This document shows, in pieces, positions 54,260 to 62,575 of a stretch of DNA of 64,000 nt. The translations under genes and the position numbers were made by a program. The notes beneath the pieces are model-generated. The model made no database searches. It was not told where the DNA came from and saw nothing but the letters and a program-made list of their open reading frames with translations. Source of the stretch: Halobacterium jilantaiense (GTDB lineage Archaea; Halobacteriota; Halobacteria; Halobacteriales; Halobacteriaceae); contig NZ_FOJA01000001.1 in NCBI RefSeq assembly GCF_900110535.1, positions 1,771,393-1,835,392 on the forward strand, in the 5' to 3' direction. Positions within the stretch are counted from its first letter, which is position 1, and each line of letters opens with the position of its first letter.

Positions 54260-54867
54260 CAGGCCGCGTTCAACTGGTCGCTACGCGTGATGCCGATTGC
54301 GGCCGCAATCTTGAACGCCTCGGCGGGGACGAACGCCGCGCCCGCGACGAGGAACGCGTCAACGAGCGCGGACGGGGTCATCGCAGCCGCGAGGCTGGCG
54401 TTCTGCGCGATGGAGAACCCGACCGTCCCGGCCGCGTAGATGAGCGCAGTGGCTGCAACCATCGCGGCGACCAGTCGCGGCACGCCGACGTTCCGGGGGT
54501 CTGCGAGCCCGCTCGTGCCGTGCGCGACGAAGCCGGTGAGCGCGGCTGCGAACGGGTACGAGAAGAGGTAGCCTCCGGTCGGGCCGAGCAGCGCGGCGAG
54601 CCCGCTCCCGCCGCCGGCGTAAATGGGCGCGCCGACCGCGCCCGCGACAACGTACAGTGACAGCGACAGCCCGCCCCACAGCGGCCCGAGGTAGAGCCCG
54701 GCGAGGAACACGCCGAGGACCTGCAGCGTCACCTCCACCGGTGAGACCGGGTTCGGGAACGATACGTACGCCATCGCACCGGTGAGCGCCGCGAACACGG
54801 CGGCTCGCGCGACGTTCTCGACGGTCTCGTCGCCGACCAATTCCACGCTGTCTGTCTCGGTACTCAT
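54259..54867 (-). CDS. bioY: Biotin transporter substrate-binding subunit BioY
   Basis: A 202-residue S-component with about six hydrophobic segments. The conserved region LQVLGVFLAGLYLGPLWGG (residues about 50-70) and GAPIYAGGGSGLAALLGPTGGYLFSYPFAAALTGF mark BioY. It binds biotin and couples to EcfA/EcfT encoded directly downstream, so this haloarchaeon appears to import biotin. ATG at 54867 chosen: GATTTGAAC is about 28 nt upstream. The spacer contains GGTT-N14-AACC just before the ATG, a weak inverted pair. Confidence 0.93.
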   Translation of the reverse strand: MSTETDSVELVGDETVENVARAAVFAALTGAMAYVSFPNPVSPVEVTLQVLGVFLAGLYLGPLWGGLSLSLYVVAGAVGAPIYAGGGSGLAALLGPTGGYLFSYPFAAALTGFVAHGTSGLADPRNVGVPRLVAAMVAATALIYAAGTVGFSIAQNASLAAAMTPSALVDAFLVAGAAFVPAEAFKIAAAIGITRSDQLNAA

Positions 54868-54970
54868 GGTTCGCTCTGTCTCGTCAACCAAGTTCAAATC
54901 AGCGGTTTACGCCTTGCGCGTTCAGGCGTCAGACATTTGTCGCCGCGAGCACAGACTCTCGCAGTACCCA

Positions 54971-55567
54971 ATGGACGAGAAGACCGAGGAACTCCGTGAC
55001 CTGTTCCAGAACGTCACCGACGAAGACACCGTCACGGAGTCCCAGGCCGACACCCACGGCTCCCTCGCCTCCGAGGCGGACGTCGAGGAACGCCTGCGGG
55101 ACACGGTCTCCACGATGCGCGACCGGCTCGACTTCCAGACCAGCCTCGACACCGACGCACTCGCCACCGTCGTCCGACGGTTCTACGCCGGCGACAGCGA
55201 CGCCGAGGTCGCCGACGAGGTCGACGTCGACGCCGAGACGGTCCGCGACGCCCGCCACGACCTCCACCTCGTCCGCGACGACGACGCCCCAGTCGACCTC
55301 GACGCCGTCCGGGACGCCGCCGACGACCCCACCGACCCCGACCTCGGGACCGTCGTCGACCGCGTCGACGCCGACCCCGCGGCGGTCGAACGCTCTCTCG
55401 CCGTCCTGCACACGAGAAACGAGATTCAGCGCGTCAACGACCGCTACCGCGCCGAGTTCGAGAACGCGCTCCGCGACCGCGAACTCTCCGAGCGCCTCAC
55501 CGCTACCGTCCACGAGGACGGCCTCGACGACGCCACCGAGGGTCAGGAGACGGACGTCGACATGTAG
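54971..55567 (+). CDS. Conditioned medium-induced protein 4 (Cmi4) homologue
   Basis: A 198-residue acidic haloarchaeal protein beginning MDEKTEELRDLFQNVTDEDTVTE, matching the family annotated as conditioned medium-induced protein 4 in haloarchaea. A pair of repeat-like helical units (for example TDALATVVRRFYAGDSDAEVADEVDVDAETVRDARHDLHLV) suggests a helix-turn-helix of the sigma/resolvase kind: 'D.EVADEVDVDAETVRDARHDL'. It could be a DNA-binding regulator, inferred only. Divergent from bioY, with a 103-nt intergenic region. Confidence 0.8.
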   Translation: MDEKTEELRDLFQNVTDEDTVTESQADTHGSLASEADVEERLRDTVSTMRDRLDFQTSLDTDALATVVRRFYAGDSDAEVADEVDVDAETVRDARHDLHLVRDDDAPVDLDAVRDAADDPTDPDLGTVVDRVDADPAAVERSLAVLHTRNEIQRVNDRYRAEFENALRDRELSERLTATVHEDGLDDATEGQETDVDM

Positions 55568-55669
55568 CTGACGGCGGCGTTCACACCACGCGCTGTCTTC
55601 TCTGCTGTGTCCGTCCCCGACGACCCATGCCAGCGGCTTTAAGTTCGCTTCGTGCCTCCACGTCTACGA

Positions 55670-56338
55670 ATGAGCGACGGGGAGCGCGCTGACAGCGAAC
55701 GCACGGACGTCGAGTCTGTCGAGGAGCTACTGGACATCCACAGCGCGGAGGACGTCTTCGACCGGCTGTTCCGGGACAGCGTCGTGAACGCCATCATCGG
55801 CTGGCTGCTCGTCGCGGTGCTCGCGGGCGTCTTCGTGGACAGCGTGGTGGACTTCGACCAGCAGTGGATGCTGTTCGTCGCCGTCGTCGGAGCCATCGTC
55901 CTCGTGCCGCCCGCCGCGTTCCGGTCGTGGCGCGTCATGCTCCCGTGGGAACTGCTCGTGCTCGCGCTCCTCCCGGTTCTCGTCCGCGGCCTGTTCGGTG
56001 GCACCGTCGGAACGTTCGCCGTCTACTTCTCGCTGGCCGCCGTCGCGCTCGTCGTTGTCGTCGAACTCCACCTGTTCACGTCGATGGAAGTCACGCACTG
56101 GTTCGCCATCGTCCTCGTCGTGATGACGACGCTCGCCTCGGGCGCGGCGTGGGCGGTCGTCCAGTGGAACGCCGCCCAGTACCTCGGTGCGCCGTACATC
56201 AGCACGAACGACGCCCTGATGGTGGAGTTCCTCTGGATGACCCTCGCCGGGTTCGCGGCGGGACTCGTCTTTGACGCGTACTTCCGGCGGCGCGACCGCT
56301 GGCTCCGCCGCGCGTTCAACCGGGTGGTGCGCCGATGA
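55670..56338 (+). CDS. Haloarchaeal membrane protein, unknown function
   Basis: A 222-residue protein with an acidic soluble N-terminus (about 40 residues, containing EELLDIHSAEDVFDRLF) and about six membrane segments from residue 43 on, ending in a basic RRRDRWLRRAFNRVVRR tail. Overlaps the next membrane protein gene by four bases, so the two are co-translated. A GCTTTAAG TATA-like box lies 30 nt upstream. No family recognised. Confidence 0.72.
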   Translation: MSDGERADSERTDVESVEELLDIHSAEDVFDRLFRDSVVNAIIGWLLVAVLAGVFVDSVVDFDQQWMLFVAVVGAIVLVPPAAFRSWRVMLPWELLVLALLPVLVRGLFGGTVGTFAVYFSLAAVALVVVVELHLFTSMEVTHWFAIVLVVMTTLASGAAWAVVQWNAAQYLGAPYISTNDALMVEFLWMTLAGFAAGLVFDAYFRRRDRWLRRAFNRVVRR

Positions 56339-56970
56339 CGCTGCTCCCGAGACCGTCGGTCGCGAACCAGCGCCTGCTCACGCGCGCCATGCAGGTCGTC
56401 CTCGTCGGTATGGTCGCCTACGGCTTCCTGCAGGGGAACTCGAAAGCCGTCGTGAACGGCTCCATCACCCTCCTCATCACGTTCCTCCCCGCCATCCTCG
56501 AACGCAACTACAACCTCCCGATGGACCCGTGGCTCGTCCTCTGGATTTCGGCGGCCGCGTTCCTCCACTCGCTCGGCTCCTCGGGGCTGTACGCCCACAT
56601 CTCGTGGTGGGACCACGTCACGCACTCGCTGTCGGCGTCCCTGATTGCGGGCGCTGGCTACACGGTGGCGCGCGCCATCGACCTCCACCACGACGACATC
56701 ACGCTCCCCAGGGAGGTCGCGTTCATCTACATCTTCGTCGTCGTCCTCTCGTTCGGCGTCGTCTGGGAGCTCTTCGAGTTCGCGCTCGACGTCGTCTCGC
56801 AGGCGACCGGTCTGACGATGCCGCTCGCCCAGCACGGCCTCGAGGACACGATCAAGGACCTGATGTACAACTCGCTGGGCGCGCTCATCGTCGCCGTGTT
56901 CGGGCAGGCCCACCTCCTCGGCGTCGCAGAGACCGTCGAGGACTGGTGGCTCACTCGCAGCGGCCAGTAG
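56335..56970 (+). CDS. DUF2238 (YjdF-like) membrane protein
   Basis: A 211-residue membrane protein. The diagnostic blocks are WWDHVTHSLSASLIAG near residue 95, VWELFEF near 145 and DTIKDLMYNSLGA near 180, as in the DUF2238/YjdF family of inner membrane proteins with conserved His, Glu and Asp. Function unproven in any organism that I know. Translationally coupled (ATGA overlap) to the preceding membrane gene, so the two probably work together. Confidence 0.82.
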   Translation: MTLLPRPSVANQRLLTRAMQVVLVGMVAYGFLQGNSKAVVNGSITLLITFLPAILERNYNLPMDPWLVLWISAAAFLHSLGSSGLYAHISWWDHVTHSLSASLIAGAGYTVARAIDLHHDDITLPREVAFIYIFVVVLSFGVVWELFEFALDVVSQATGLTMPLAQHGLEDTIKDLMYNSLGALIVAVFGQAHLLGVAETVEDWWLTRSGQ

Positions 56971-57011
56971 CCCGCGAACGTTCAAGTACGGGGACGAGAC
57001 CACCACGCCCC

Positions 57012-57698
57012 GTGTCCGACGAGACGACGCCCGAGCCGGCCCCCGACTCAGTCTCCTTCAGTGACCTCGCGCTCGCCGCCTACTGCCCGCGACAGCTCTA
57101 CTACGCACGTCGCGACGACCGCGACCCGCCCGAGGCACACGACGCTGCCCGGGAACTCGCGACCCAGTACGGGTCGCTCTCGGTCGCTTCCGAGGCCGCG
57201 CTCGCCACCTACGACCTCGCCGTCGAACCCCCCGAGTTCCAGTCGAACCTCGCCGCCAGCCTCGCGGCTCACTCGGTCGACGACCCGGCCGAGACTGCCG
57301 TCTACCTACGTGGGAAGGACGCGCACGGCAAGGCAGCGAAAGTCCACCGCGGTCCCCTCGCCCCCTCGCTGGTGACCCCGGGGAGCCCACCCGAAGCGGG
57401 GGTCTGGGAGCCACAGGCAGTGCGCGCCGTCGCGGCCGCGAAAGCCCTGTCGTGGCGCGAGCAGACGCCCGTCGACCACGCGTTCGTGGAGTACGCCCGC
57501 CACGGCGTCGTCCGCCGCGTCGAACTCACCACCCGCAAGAAAGCCGCGTATCGCCGCGCGCTCCGGACCGCCCGCGCCCTCGACGGCCCGCCGCCGCGCA
57601 TCCACGACGACGCGAAGTGCGGGGCCTGCGAGTACCGCGAGGAGTGCGGGACGAAGACCCGGACGCTCGGGTCGCTGCTGTCGTTCGGCGACGACTGA
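57012..57698 (+). CDS. Solitary Cas4-like/Dna2-type protein
   Basis: A 228-residue protein with the Cas4 layout: N-terminal YCPRQLYYARR (C25) and C-terminal KCGACEYREECG (C203, C206, C212), which would bind a [4Fe-4S] cluster. The middle of the protein, where PD-(D/E)XK nucleases have D ... ExK, shows GKDAHGKAAKVH and PQAVRAVAAAKAL; a plain ExK is not evident, so catalytic activity is doubtful. There are no cas genes or CRISPR repeats within the window. GTG at 57012 is preceded by GTTCAAGTAC about 28 nt upstream. It is separated from the sua5 gene by 12 nt, convergent. Confidence 0.83.
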   Translation: MSDETTPEPAPDSVSFSDLALAAYCPRQLYYARRDDRDPPEAHDAARELATQYGSLSVASEAALATYDLAVEPPEFQSNLAASLAAHSVDDPAETAVYLRGKDAHGKAAKVHRGPLAPSLVTPGSPPEAGVWEPQAVRAVAAAKALSWREQTPVDHAFVEYARHGVVRRVELTTRKKAAYRRALRTARALDGPPPRIHDDAKCGACEYREECGTKTRTLGSLLSFGDD

Positions 57699-57710
57699 GC
57701 GGCGCGGCTG

Positions 57711-58307
57711 TTATCGGTGTTCGGCGAGCCACTCGCGGACGGCGTCGCCGACCGCGCCCTCGCGGAGAATCTCGCCGTTCGCCGCGTCGACAACCGTACT
57801 TCCAGTCCCGCCCGGCGTCTCGCCGTCGTCCACCACGGCGTCGACGCGCTCTCGGAACGCGGGGTCGAGGTCGTCCGGGTGGGTGACGCTCGGCTCGCCC
57901 GAGACGTTCGCACTCGTCGCCGTCAGCGGCGCGACTCGCTCCAGGAGCGCGAGCGCCACGTCGTGGTCGGGGACCCGCACCCCGACGCGGTCCCGGCCGC
58001 CCGTCAGCACGTCCGGGACCGCCTCCGTCTTCTCGCAGACCACCGTGACCGGACCGGGCAGGAACTCGGCCATGAACGCGCGCTCCGTCTCGCCGACGCG
58101 GACGTGCTCCAGCGCGGCCTCGTGGTCGGGGAACGCGAACGACAGCGGCTTCTTGCGGGGGCGTCGTTTCGCCTCGAACGCCGCCTCGATGGCGTCGGGG
58201 TCGAGGGCGTCCGCCGCGAGACCGTACACCGTCTCCGTCGGGAACACGACCAGCCCGCCGTCGCGGAGCGCCGCGGCGGCCTCGTCGAGTGCCTCGTCGG
58301 TGACCAT
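57711..58307 (-). CDS. L-threonylcarbamoyladenylate synthase (Sua5/YciO/YrdC family)
   Basis: A 198-residue YrdC-domain protein producing threonylcarbamoyl-AMP from threonine, bicarbonate and ATP for tRNA t6A. Visible: FPTETVYGLAADALDP, KRRPRKKPLSFAF, SANVSGEP. It ends shortly after the YrdC fold, so the Sua5 extra domain is absent. In haloarchaea it feeds the KEOPS complex, whose Cgi121 subunit is at the left end of this window. ATG 58307 is chosen since the CTTTTTCG element is 27 nt upstream; the long alternative starts within shadow. Confidence 0.9.
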   Translation of the reverse strand: MVTDEALDEAAAALRDGGLVVFPTETVYGLAADALDPDAIEAAFEAKRRPRKKPLSFAFPDHEAALEHVRVGETERAFMAEFLPGPVTVVCEKTEAVPDVLTGGRDRVGVRVPDHDVALALLERVAPLTATSANVSGEPSVTHPDDLDPAFRERVDAVVDDGETPGGTGSTVVDAANGEILREGAVGDAVREWLAEHR

Positions 58308-58339
58308 GTGTCCGTCGAGGCGGCCGTCGCGAAAAAGGA
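58308..58339 (-). promoter_or_regulatory. T-run between redoxin and sua5: terminator and TATA candidate
   Basis: Minus strand TCCTTTTTCGCGACGG follows the redoxin stop and is centred about 27 nt above the sua5 ATG. Like similar junctions at 37093 and 41661, it may terminate one transcript and start the next. Confidence 0.4.
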
Positions 58340-58855
58340 TTACAGGTCGTCGAGCGCGCCCTCCAGCTCGTCGTAGTTCGGGAAGTCCGGCCACTCCTCG
58401 GCGACCCACGCGTACTCCACGGTGCCGTCCTCGGCCACGACGAACGTCGACGGGCGATGTTCCTTGACACCCGCCATCCCGTCGAGGTCGTTGACGACGC
58501 CGTAGGCCTCGGCGATGCCCGCCTGCGGGTCGCTAAACAGCCCGGTGAAGTGCTCGATGCCGCGCTCCTCGATGGTGGTCTTGTGTTCGTACGGCGACGA
58601 GACGGAGACGCCGACGACCTGCGCGTGCTCGTCGACGCCCCGGTCGCGGAGTTCGTTGTACACGTAGGTCGCCGGGAACGCGCCGTCCATCGGCGTGAAC
58701 ACCAGCAGGACAGGTCCCTCGGCGAGCAGGTCCGAGAGCGAGACGTCCTCCCAGTACTCGTCGTTCACGAGCGGCCGGGTGAAATCGGGGGCCTCGTCGC
58801 CCTCCACCACGTGGTCCGTCTCGGGGAGGTCGACGACGTCGAAGTCCAGTTCCAT
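58340..58855 (-). CDS. Peroxiredoxin-fold protein lacking the peroxidatic cysteine
   Basis: A 171-residue AhpC/TSA-like redoxin domain: GDEAPDFTRPL, LLAEGPVLLVFTPMDGAFPATYVYNELRD, then a C-terminal Prx segment HRPSTFVVAEDGTVEYAW. In the place where typical Prx proteins have AFT-x2-C, the sequence reads AFPATYVY with Tyr64 instead of Cys. There is no cysteine anywhere in the protein, so it cannot act as a classical peroxidase. Perhaps a scaffold or bypassed enzyme. The ATG overlaps the upstream glutaredoxin-like gene's stop (ATGA); GTG at 58858 would add one residue. Confidence 0.85.
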   Translation of the reverse strand: MELDFDVVDLPETDHVVEGDEAPDFTRPLVNDEYWEDVSLSDLLAEGPVLLVFTPMDGAFPATYVYNELRDRGVDEHAQVVGVSVSSPYEHKTTIEERGIEHFTGLFSDPQAGIAEAYGVVNDLDGMAGVKEHRPSTFVVAEDGTVEYAWVAEEWPDFPNYDELEGALDDL

Positions 58856-59145
58856 CACTCCCCACCCCCGTAGGTCGCGTCGAGGTAGTCGACGATGTTC
58901 GCGCTCTCGGCCATCGCCACGCCGGTCTCGTCGTCCACGATGGCGGGCACGGTGCGCGCGCCGACGATGCGCTTGACCGCGTCCCGGTCGGCGTGCATCG
59001 GCTCGACGAACCGCGACTGGTACTCCAGCCCGAGTTCGTCGAGTCGGTTCACGACGCGCTCACAGAACGGGCACGCCTGCAGCCGGTAGAGCGTGATGTG
59101 GGCGTCGCTGTGCGGCGGCCGCGGCGGCGTCTCTGCTGCGCTCAT
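58855..59145 (-). CDS. Glutaredoxin / GST N-terminal-domain-like protein
   Basis: A 96-residue thioredoxin-fold protein with CPFC (C25, C28) in YRLQACPFCERVVNRLDELGLEYQSRFVE, a cis-proline region RTVPAIVDD and the AESANIVDYLDATYG C-terminal signature of GST-N/glutaredoxin domains. Haloarchaea use gamma-glutamylcysteine and it could reduce disulfides in that pathway (inference). First gene of a redoxin-sua5 unit. An ATG upstream at 59244 would extend it, but the TATA-like CGTTTAC at 59171-59177 supports 59145. Confidence 0.86.
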   Translation of the reverse strand: MSAAETPPRPPHSDAHITLYRLQACPFCERVVNRLDELGLEYQSRFVEPMHADRDAVKRIVGARTVPAIVDDETGVAMAESANIVDYLDATYGGGE

Positions 59146-59170
59146 GTTCGCACATTCGCCGGAATCTCGG

Positions 59171-59224
59171 GTAAACGCTTCGCCACCGGCGGTCCCCGCG
59201 GCTTCGGTGAGCAAAGCATTAAAC
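59171..59224. promoter_or_regulatory. Divergent TATA boxes: glutaredoxin-like (-) and CNNM/CorC-like (+)
   Basis: GTAAACG at 59171-59177 is centred about 29 nt above the minus-strand ATG (59145). CATTAAAC at 59217-59224 is centred about 30 nt above the plus-strand ATG (59251). Both match leaderless spacing. Confidence 0.55.
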
Positions 59225-59250
59225 GGCCGGGCGGCAAGACCCACTACTGA

Positions 59251-60627
59251 ATGGGCTCACTGATGTCCCTGCTCGCCACGTCGGTGTTCGGCGTCGACAT
59301 CGGACAGAACGTCATCATTGGCGTCGGTGTCGCGACGCTGGTCGTGCTGATGGTACTGTCGGCGTTCTTCTCGTCCTCGGAAATCGCCATGTTCTCGCTG
59401 GCACGTCACCGCATCGACGCGCTCGTCGAGGACGACATTCCGGGCGCGGAGACGGTCGCCGACCTCAAGCAGGACCCACACAGGCTGCTCATCACGATTC
59501 TCGTCGGTAACAACCTCGTCAACATCGCGATGTCCTCCATCGCCACGGGGCTGTTCGGCATGTTCCTCTCACAGGGTCAGGCCGTGCTCGCTGCGACGTT
59601 CGGCGTGACCGCGCTCGTCCTCCTGTTCGGGGAGAGCGCGCCGAAGTCCTACGCCGTCGAGAACTCCGAGTCGTGGGCGCTGTCCATCGCGGGGCCGCTG
59701 AAGTGGAGCGAGCGCCTGCTGTACCCGCTGGTGGTGCTGTTCGACTACCTCACCCGCATCCTCAATCAGGTCACGGGCGGCCGGGCGGCCATCGAGACGA
59801 GCTACGTCACGCGCTCCGAGATTCAGGACATGATCAAGACCGGGGAGCGCGAGGGCGTCATCGAGGAGGACGAGCGGGAGATGTTCCAGCGTATCTTCCG
59901 GTTCAACAACACCATCGCCAAAGAGGTGATGACGCCGCGGCTGGACATGGTCGCCGTCTCGAAGGAGGCCACCATCGAGGAAGCCATCCAGACGTGCACG
60001 CAGGCCGGCCACGAGCGCGTGCCCGTCTACGACGGCGAACTCGACAACGTCATCGGCGTCGTCAGCCTCGAAGACCTCGTCCGCGAGTACCTCTACGGCG
60101 AGACCGAAGACGTTGAGCTGGACGACCTCATCGAGCCGACGCTGCACGTCCCCGAGTCGAAGAACGTCGACGAACTCCTCCAGGAGATGCAGGACGAGCG
60201 CGTCCAGCTCGTCGTCGTCATCGACGAGTTCGGGACGACCGAGGGGCTGCTCACGACCGAGGACATCACCGAGGAGATCGTCGGCGAGATTCTGGACGGC
60301 GAGGAGGAACTCCCCATCGACTTCGTGAACGAGGACACCGTCCGGGTTCGCGGCGAGGTGAACATCGAGGAGGTCAACGAGGCCCTCGAACTCGACCTGC
60401 CGGAAGGCGAGGAGTTCGAGACCATCGCGGGGTTCATCTTCAACCGCGCCGGCCGGCTGGTCGAGGAGGGCGAGACGTTCCAGTACGAGAACGTCGAGCT
60501 CACCGTCGAGCACGTCGAGAACACGCGCATCATGAAGGCACGCGTGAAGCGGCTGCCCGCCGAGGACGCCGTGGACGCCGACGCCGAAACGCTGACCGCG
60601 GACGGCGACGGCGACGACGACGCGTAA
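59251..60627 (+). CDS. CNNM/CorC-type hemolysin family membrane protein (DUF21, CBS pair, CorC_HlyC)
   Basis: A 458-residue protein. Residues about 20-195 are the DUF21 membrane region (four hydrophobic segments; SAFFSSSEIAMFSLARHRID), about 210-340 the CBS pair (KEVMTPRLDMVAVSKEATIEEAIQTC, VDELLQEMQDERVQLVVVIDEFGTTEGLLT), and about 350-430 the CorC_HlyC transporter-associated domain (VNIEEVNEALELDLPEGEEFETIAGFI). The family influences Mg/Co homeostasis. Acidic C-terminal tail. Monocistronic. Confidence 0.92.
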   Translation: MGSLMSLLATSVFGVDIGQNVIIGVGVATLVVLMVLSAFFSSSEIAMFSLARHRIDALVEDDIPGAETVADLKQDPHRLLITILVGNNLVNIAMSSIATGLFGMFLSQGQAVLAATFGVTALVLLFGESAPKSYAVENSESWALSIAGPLKWSERLLYPLVVLFDYLTRILNQVTGGRAAIETSYVTRSEIQDMIKTGEREGVIEEDEREMFQRIFRFNNTIAKEVMTPRLDMVAVSKEATIEEAIQTCTQAGHERVPVYDGELDNVIGVVSLEDLVREYLYGETEDVELDDLIEPTLHVPESKNVDELLQEMQDERVQLVVVIDEFGTTEGLLTTEDITEEIVGEILDGEEELPIDFVNEDTVRVRGEVNIEEVNEALELDLPEGEEFETIAGFIFNRAGRLVEEGETFQYENVELTVEHVENTRIMKARVKRLPAEDAVDADAETLTADGDGDDDA

Positions 60628-60705
60628 CTCACGCTGCTGGCGCTGTTCTCTCGCAGTCACTGACGGCACAGGGCTTTACGTGGTCGGTGTGTGACACTCC
60701 GGTCG

Positions 60706-61296
60706 ATGGCCCTCCGCCCGCTCGACGTCCTCCGGTCTCCCGCGTACCTCCTCGCGTCGTTCCCGCTCGGCGTCGCGTACTTCGCGTTCGTCGTCGGCGC
60801 TGCGTCCGCCGGTGTCTCCCTGCTCGTGTTCGTCGTCGGCGTGTTCGTGCTCGCCGGTGGCGTCGCCGTCGCACGCCGGCTGGCGGTGGCCGACGCCCGA
60901 CTCGCCGCTCGGCTGTACGACACACCGGTGCCGGACCTGGCGTCGCCGTGCGTCGACGGCGGACTGCTCGCGACGGCGAGAGCGGAACTCCTGTGCCCCG
61001 ACAGCTACCGCGCGACCGGCTACCTGCTCACGCGGTTCGCCGTCGGCGTCGCCGGGTTCGCGGCCGTCGTCACCTGGCTGGCGACCGCGGCGGCGCTGCT
61101 GGCGACGCCACTGGTCTACGACCGGCCTGACGTCTCCGTGGGCGTCGCGGGAGCCTGGACCGTCGACACGCTCCCGATGGCGCTCGGCGCGGCCTGCGTC
61201 GGGCTCGCCGTCGCCGTGGCTGGTGCGGTTGCAGTGGCTGCCGCCGGACGTGCCGCAGCGGTGGCGAGCGTCCGCCTGCTCGCGCCGGCTAGATGA
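60706..61296 (+). CDS. Sensor-domain (PF13796-like) membrane protein
   Basis: A 196-residue membrane protein with about four hydrophobic segments arranged as in the putative sensor domain fused to some histidine kinases: LRSPAYLLASFPLGVAYFAFVVGAASAG, then VFVVGVFVLAGGVAVARRLA, an intervening loop with RLYDTPVP, and RATGYLLTRFAVGVAGFAAVVTWLA. No kinase is fused here. ATG at 60706, TATA-like GCTTTACG 30 nt upstream. Its end overlaps the phosphate permease end by eight bases, convergently. Confidence 0.72.
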   Translation: MALRPLDVLRSPAYLLASFPLGVAYFAFVVGAASAGVSLLVFVVGVFVLAGGVAVARRLAVADARLAARLYDTPVPDLASPCVDGGLLATARAELLCPDSYRATGYLLTRFAVGVAGFAAVVTWLATAAALLATPLVYDRPDVSVGVAGAWTVDTLPMALGAACVGLAVAVAGAVAVAAAGRAAAVASVRLLAPAR

Positions 61297-62470
61297 CCGC
61301 GTCCACGCCGACGAACACGCCGTAGCTCACCGCGAGCGCGAGCGCCAGCGACGCCACCCACGCCAGCACCGTGAACAGCATCTTCCGGCCGCTGACGCCG
61401 CCACCGGCGCTGTTCGCGGCCGCGTAGCCCGACCCGACGATGGCGGAGACGATGATCTCGTTGAACGACACGGGGATGCCGAAGAAGACCGCGGACTGCG
61501 CGATGGCGAAACTCGGGATGAGCGCGGCGATGGAGCGTCGCGGCCCCAGCGAGGAGTAGTCCTGCGCGAGCGCCTTTATCATCCGTGGCGCACCCGTCCA
61601 CGACCCGACGAGCAGCCCGATGCCGCCGCCGAGCAGCACGTACACGAGCGGCACGTCGCCGTCGACCAGCGGGAGCAGCGGTCCGACGGCGAGTCCGACC
61701 TGACTGCCGCCCGCGGAGAACGCCACGAGCCCGCCGAGCGCCAGCAGGAAGTGGCGCTGGCCGCGCTCGGGGTCGCCGGCCACGTCCCGGTAGAGGACGG
61801 CCGCGACCAGCGCCGCGAACGCGAGTGTCACGGCAGCCTGCGCCGCGAGTGCCGTGCTCCCGGCCGCCTCGGCGACGCTGTACGCGAGCGACGCGCCCTC
61901 GCCGGGCGCACCGAGGAACGCGAACTGGATGTTGGCGACGATGACACCGACGACGCCAGCGAGCAGCGGGACGAGCACGGCGTCCCGGTCGAGGTCACGG
62001 AGGCCGCGCGCGGTGGCGTACGCGGTGCCGCCGCCGACGAACGGCACGAGGACCCACAGCGTCGCAATCTGCTGGTACTTCGGCCACGCCGCGCCGCCCC
62101 CCATCGCCAGCCCGGTGCCGACCACGGCACCCGTGACGGTGAACGCGGTGGCGATCGGGTAGCCGGCGAACACGCCGATAGCGACGAGAATCGCGGCCGT
62201 CGACAGCGCCGTGGTCGCCGCCACCGGCGAGAGCGTGACGCCGACGACGAGCTCGCTGCCGACCGCCTCAGAGACGTTCGCGCCCTGGAGGACCGCGCCC
62301 GCGAGCCCGAGGATGCCGACGACGAACCCCGCCCGCATCACGGTGATGGCGTTCGCGCCAACTGCGGGCGCGAACGGAGTCGACCCCGACGAGCCGGCAC
62401 CGATGGCCCACGCCATGAACAGACTCGCCAGGGCGGCGACGACAAGCGTCGCCAGTCCAGCACCAACCAT
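61289..62470 (-). CDS. PiT-family inorganic phosphate transporter
   Basis: A 393-residue membrane permease with about ten to eleven segments. The two PiT signatures are recognisable as GANAITVMRAGFVVGILG (N-terminal repeat) and GIPVSFNEIIVSAIVGSG (C-terminal repeat). It would import phosphate with Na+ or H+. The upstream gene on the same strand encodes a conserved haloarchaeal protein about 105 nt away. ATG 62470 is chosen; a start at 62518 would add a hydrophilic 16-residue stretch. Confidence 0.92.
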   Translation of the reverse strand: MVGAGLATLVVAALASLFMAWAIGAGSSGSTPFAPAVGANAITVMRAGFVVGILGLAGAVLQGANVSEAVGSELVVGVTLSPVAATTALSTAAILVAIGVFAGYPIATAFTVTGAVVGTGLAMGGGAAWPKYQQIATLWVLVPFVGGGTAYATARGLRDLDRDAVLVPLLAGVVGVIVANIQFAFLGAPGEGASLAYSVAEAAGSTALAAQAAVTLAFAALVAAVLYRDVAGDPERGQRHFLLALGGLVAFSAGGSQVGLAVGPLLPLVDGDVPLVYVLLGGGIGLLVGSWTGAPRMIKALAQDYSSLGPRRSIAALIPSFAIAQSAVFFGIPVSFNEIIVSAIVGSGYAAANSAGGGVSGRKMLFTVLAWVASLALALAVSYGVFVGVDAVI

Positions 62471-62575
62471 CGTTTCTTGTCCGTGTTCCGTGGGGACGAG
62501 CAAAGAGCCTACCGACACGCCGCCGTCCCGCCGGGACTCCGCGGCGGCCGCGACCGTCGGCTATCTTGACCGCGG

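Noticed and set aside
54868-54970. Biotin-responsive riboswitch upstream of bioY
   Set aside because: No structured leader; the predicted mRNA is leaderless and no known biotin riboswitch class exists.
57012-57698. Cas4-like gene as sign of a CRISPR locus
   Set aside because: No direct-repeat array and no other cas gene was seen in the window.
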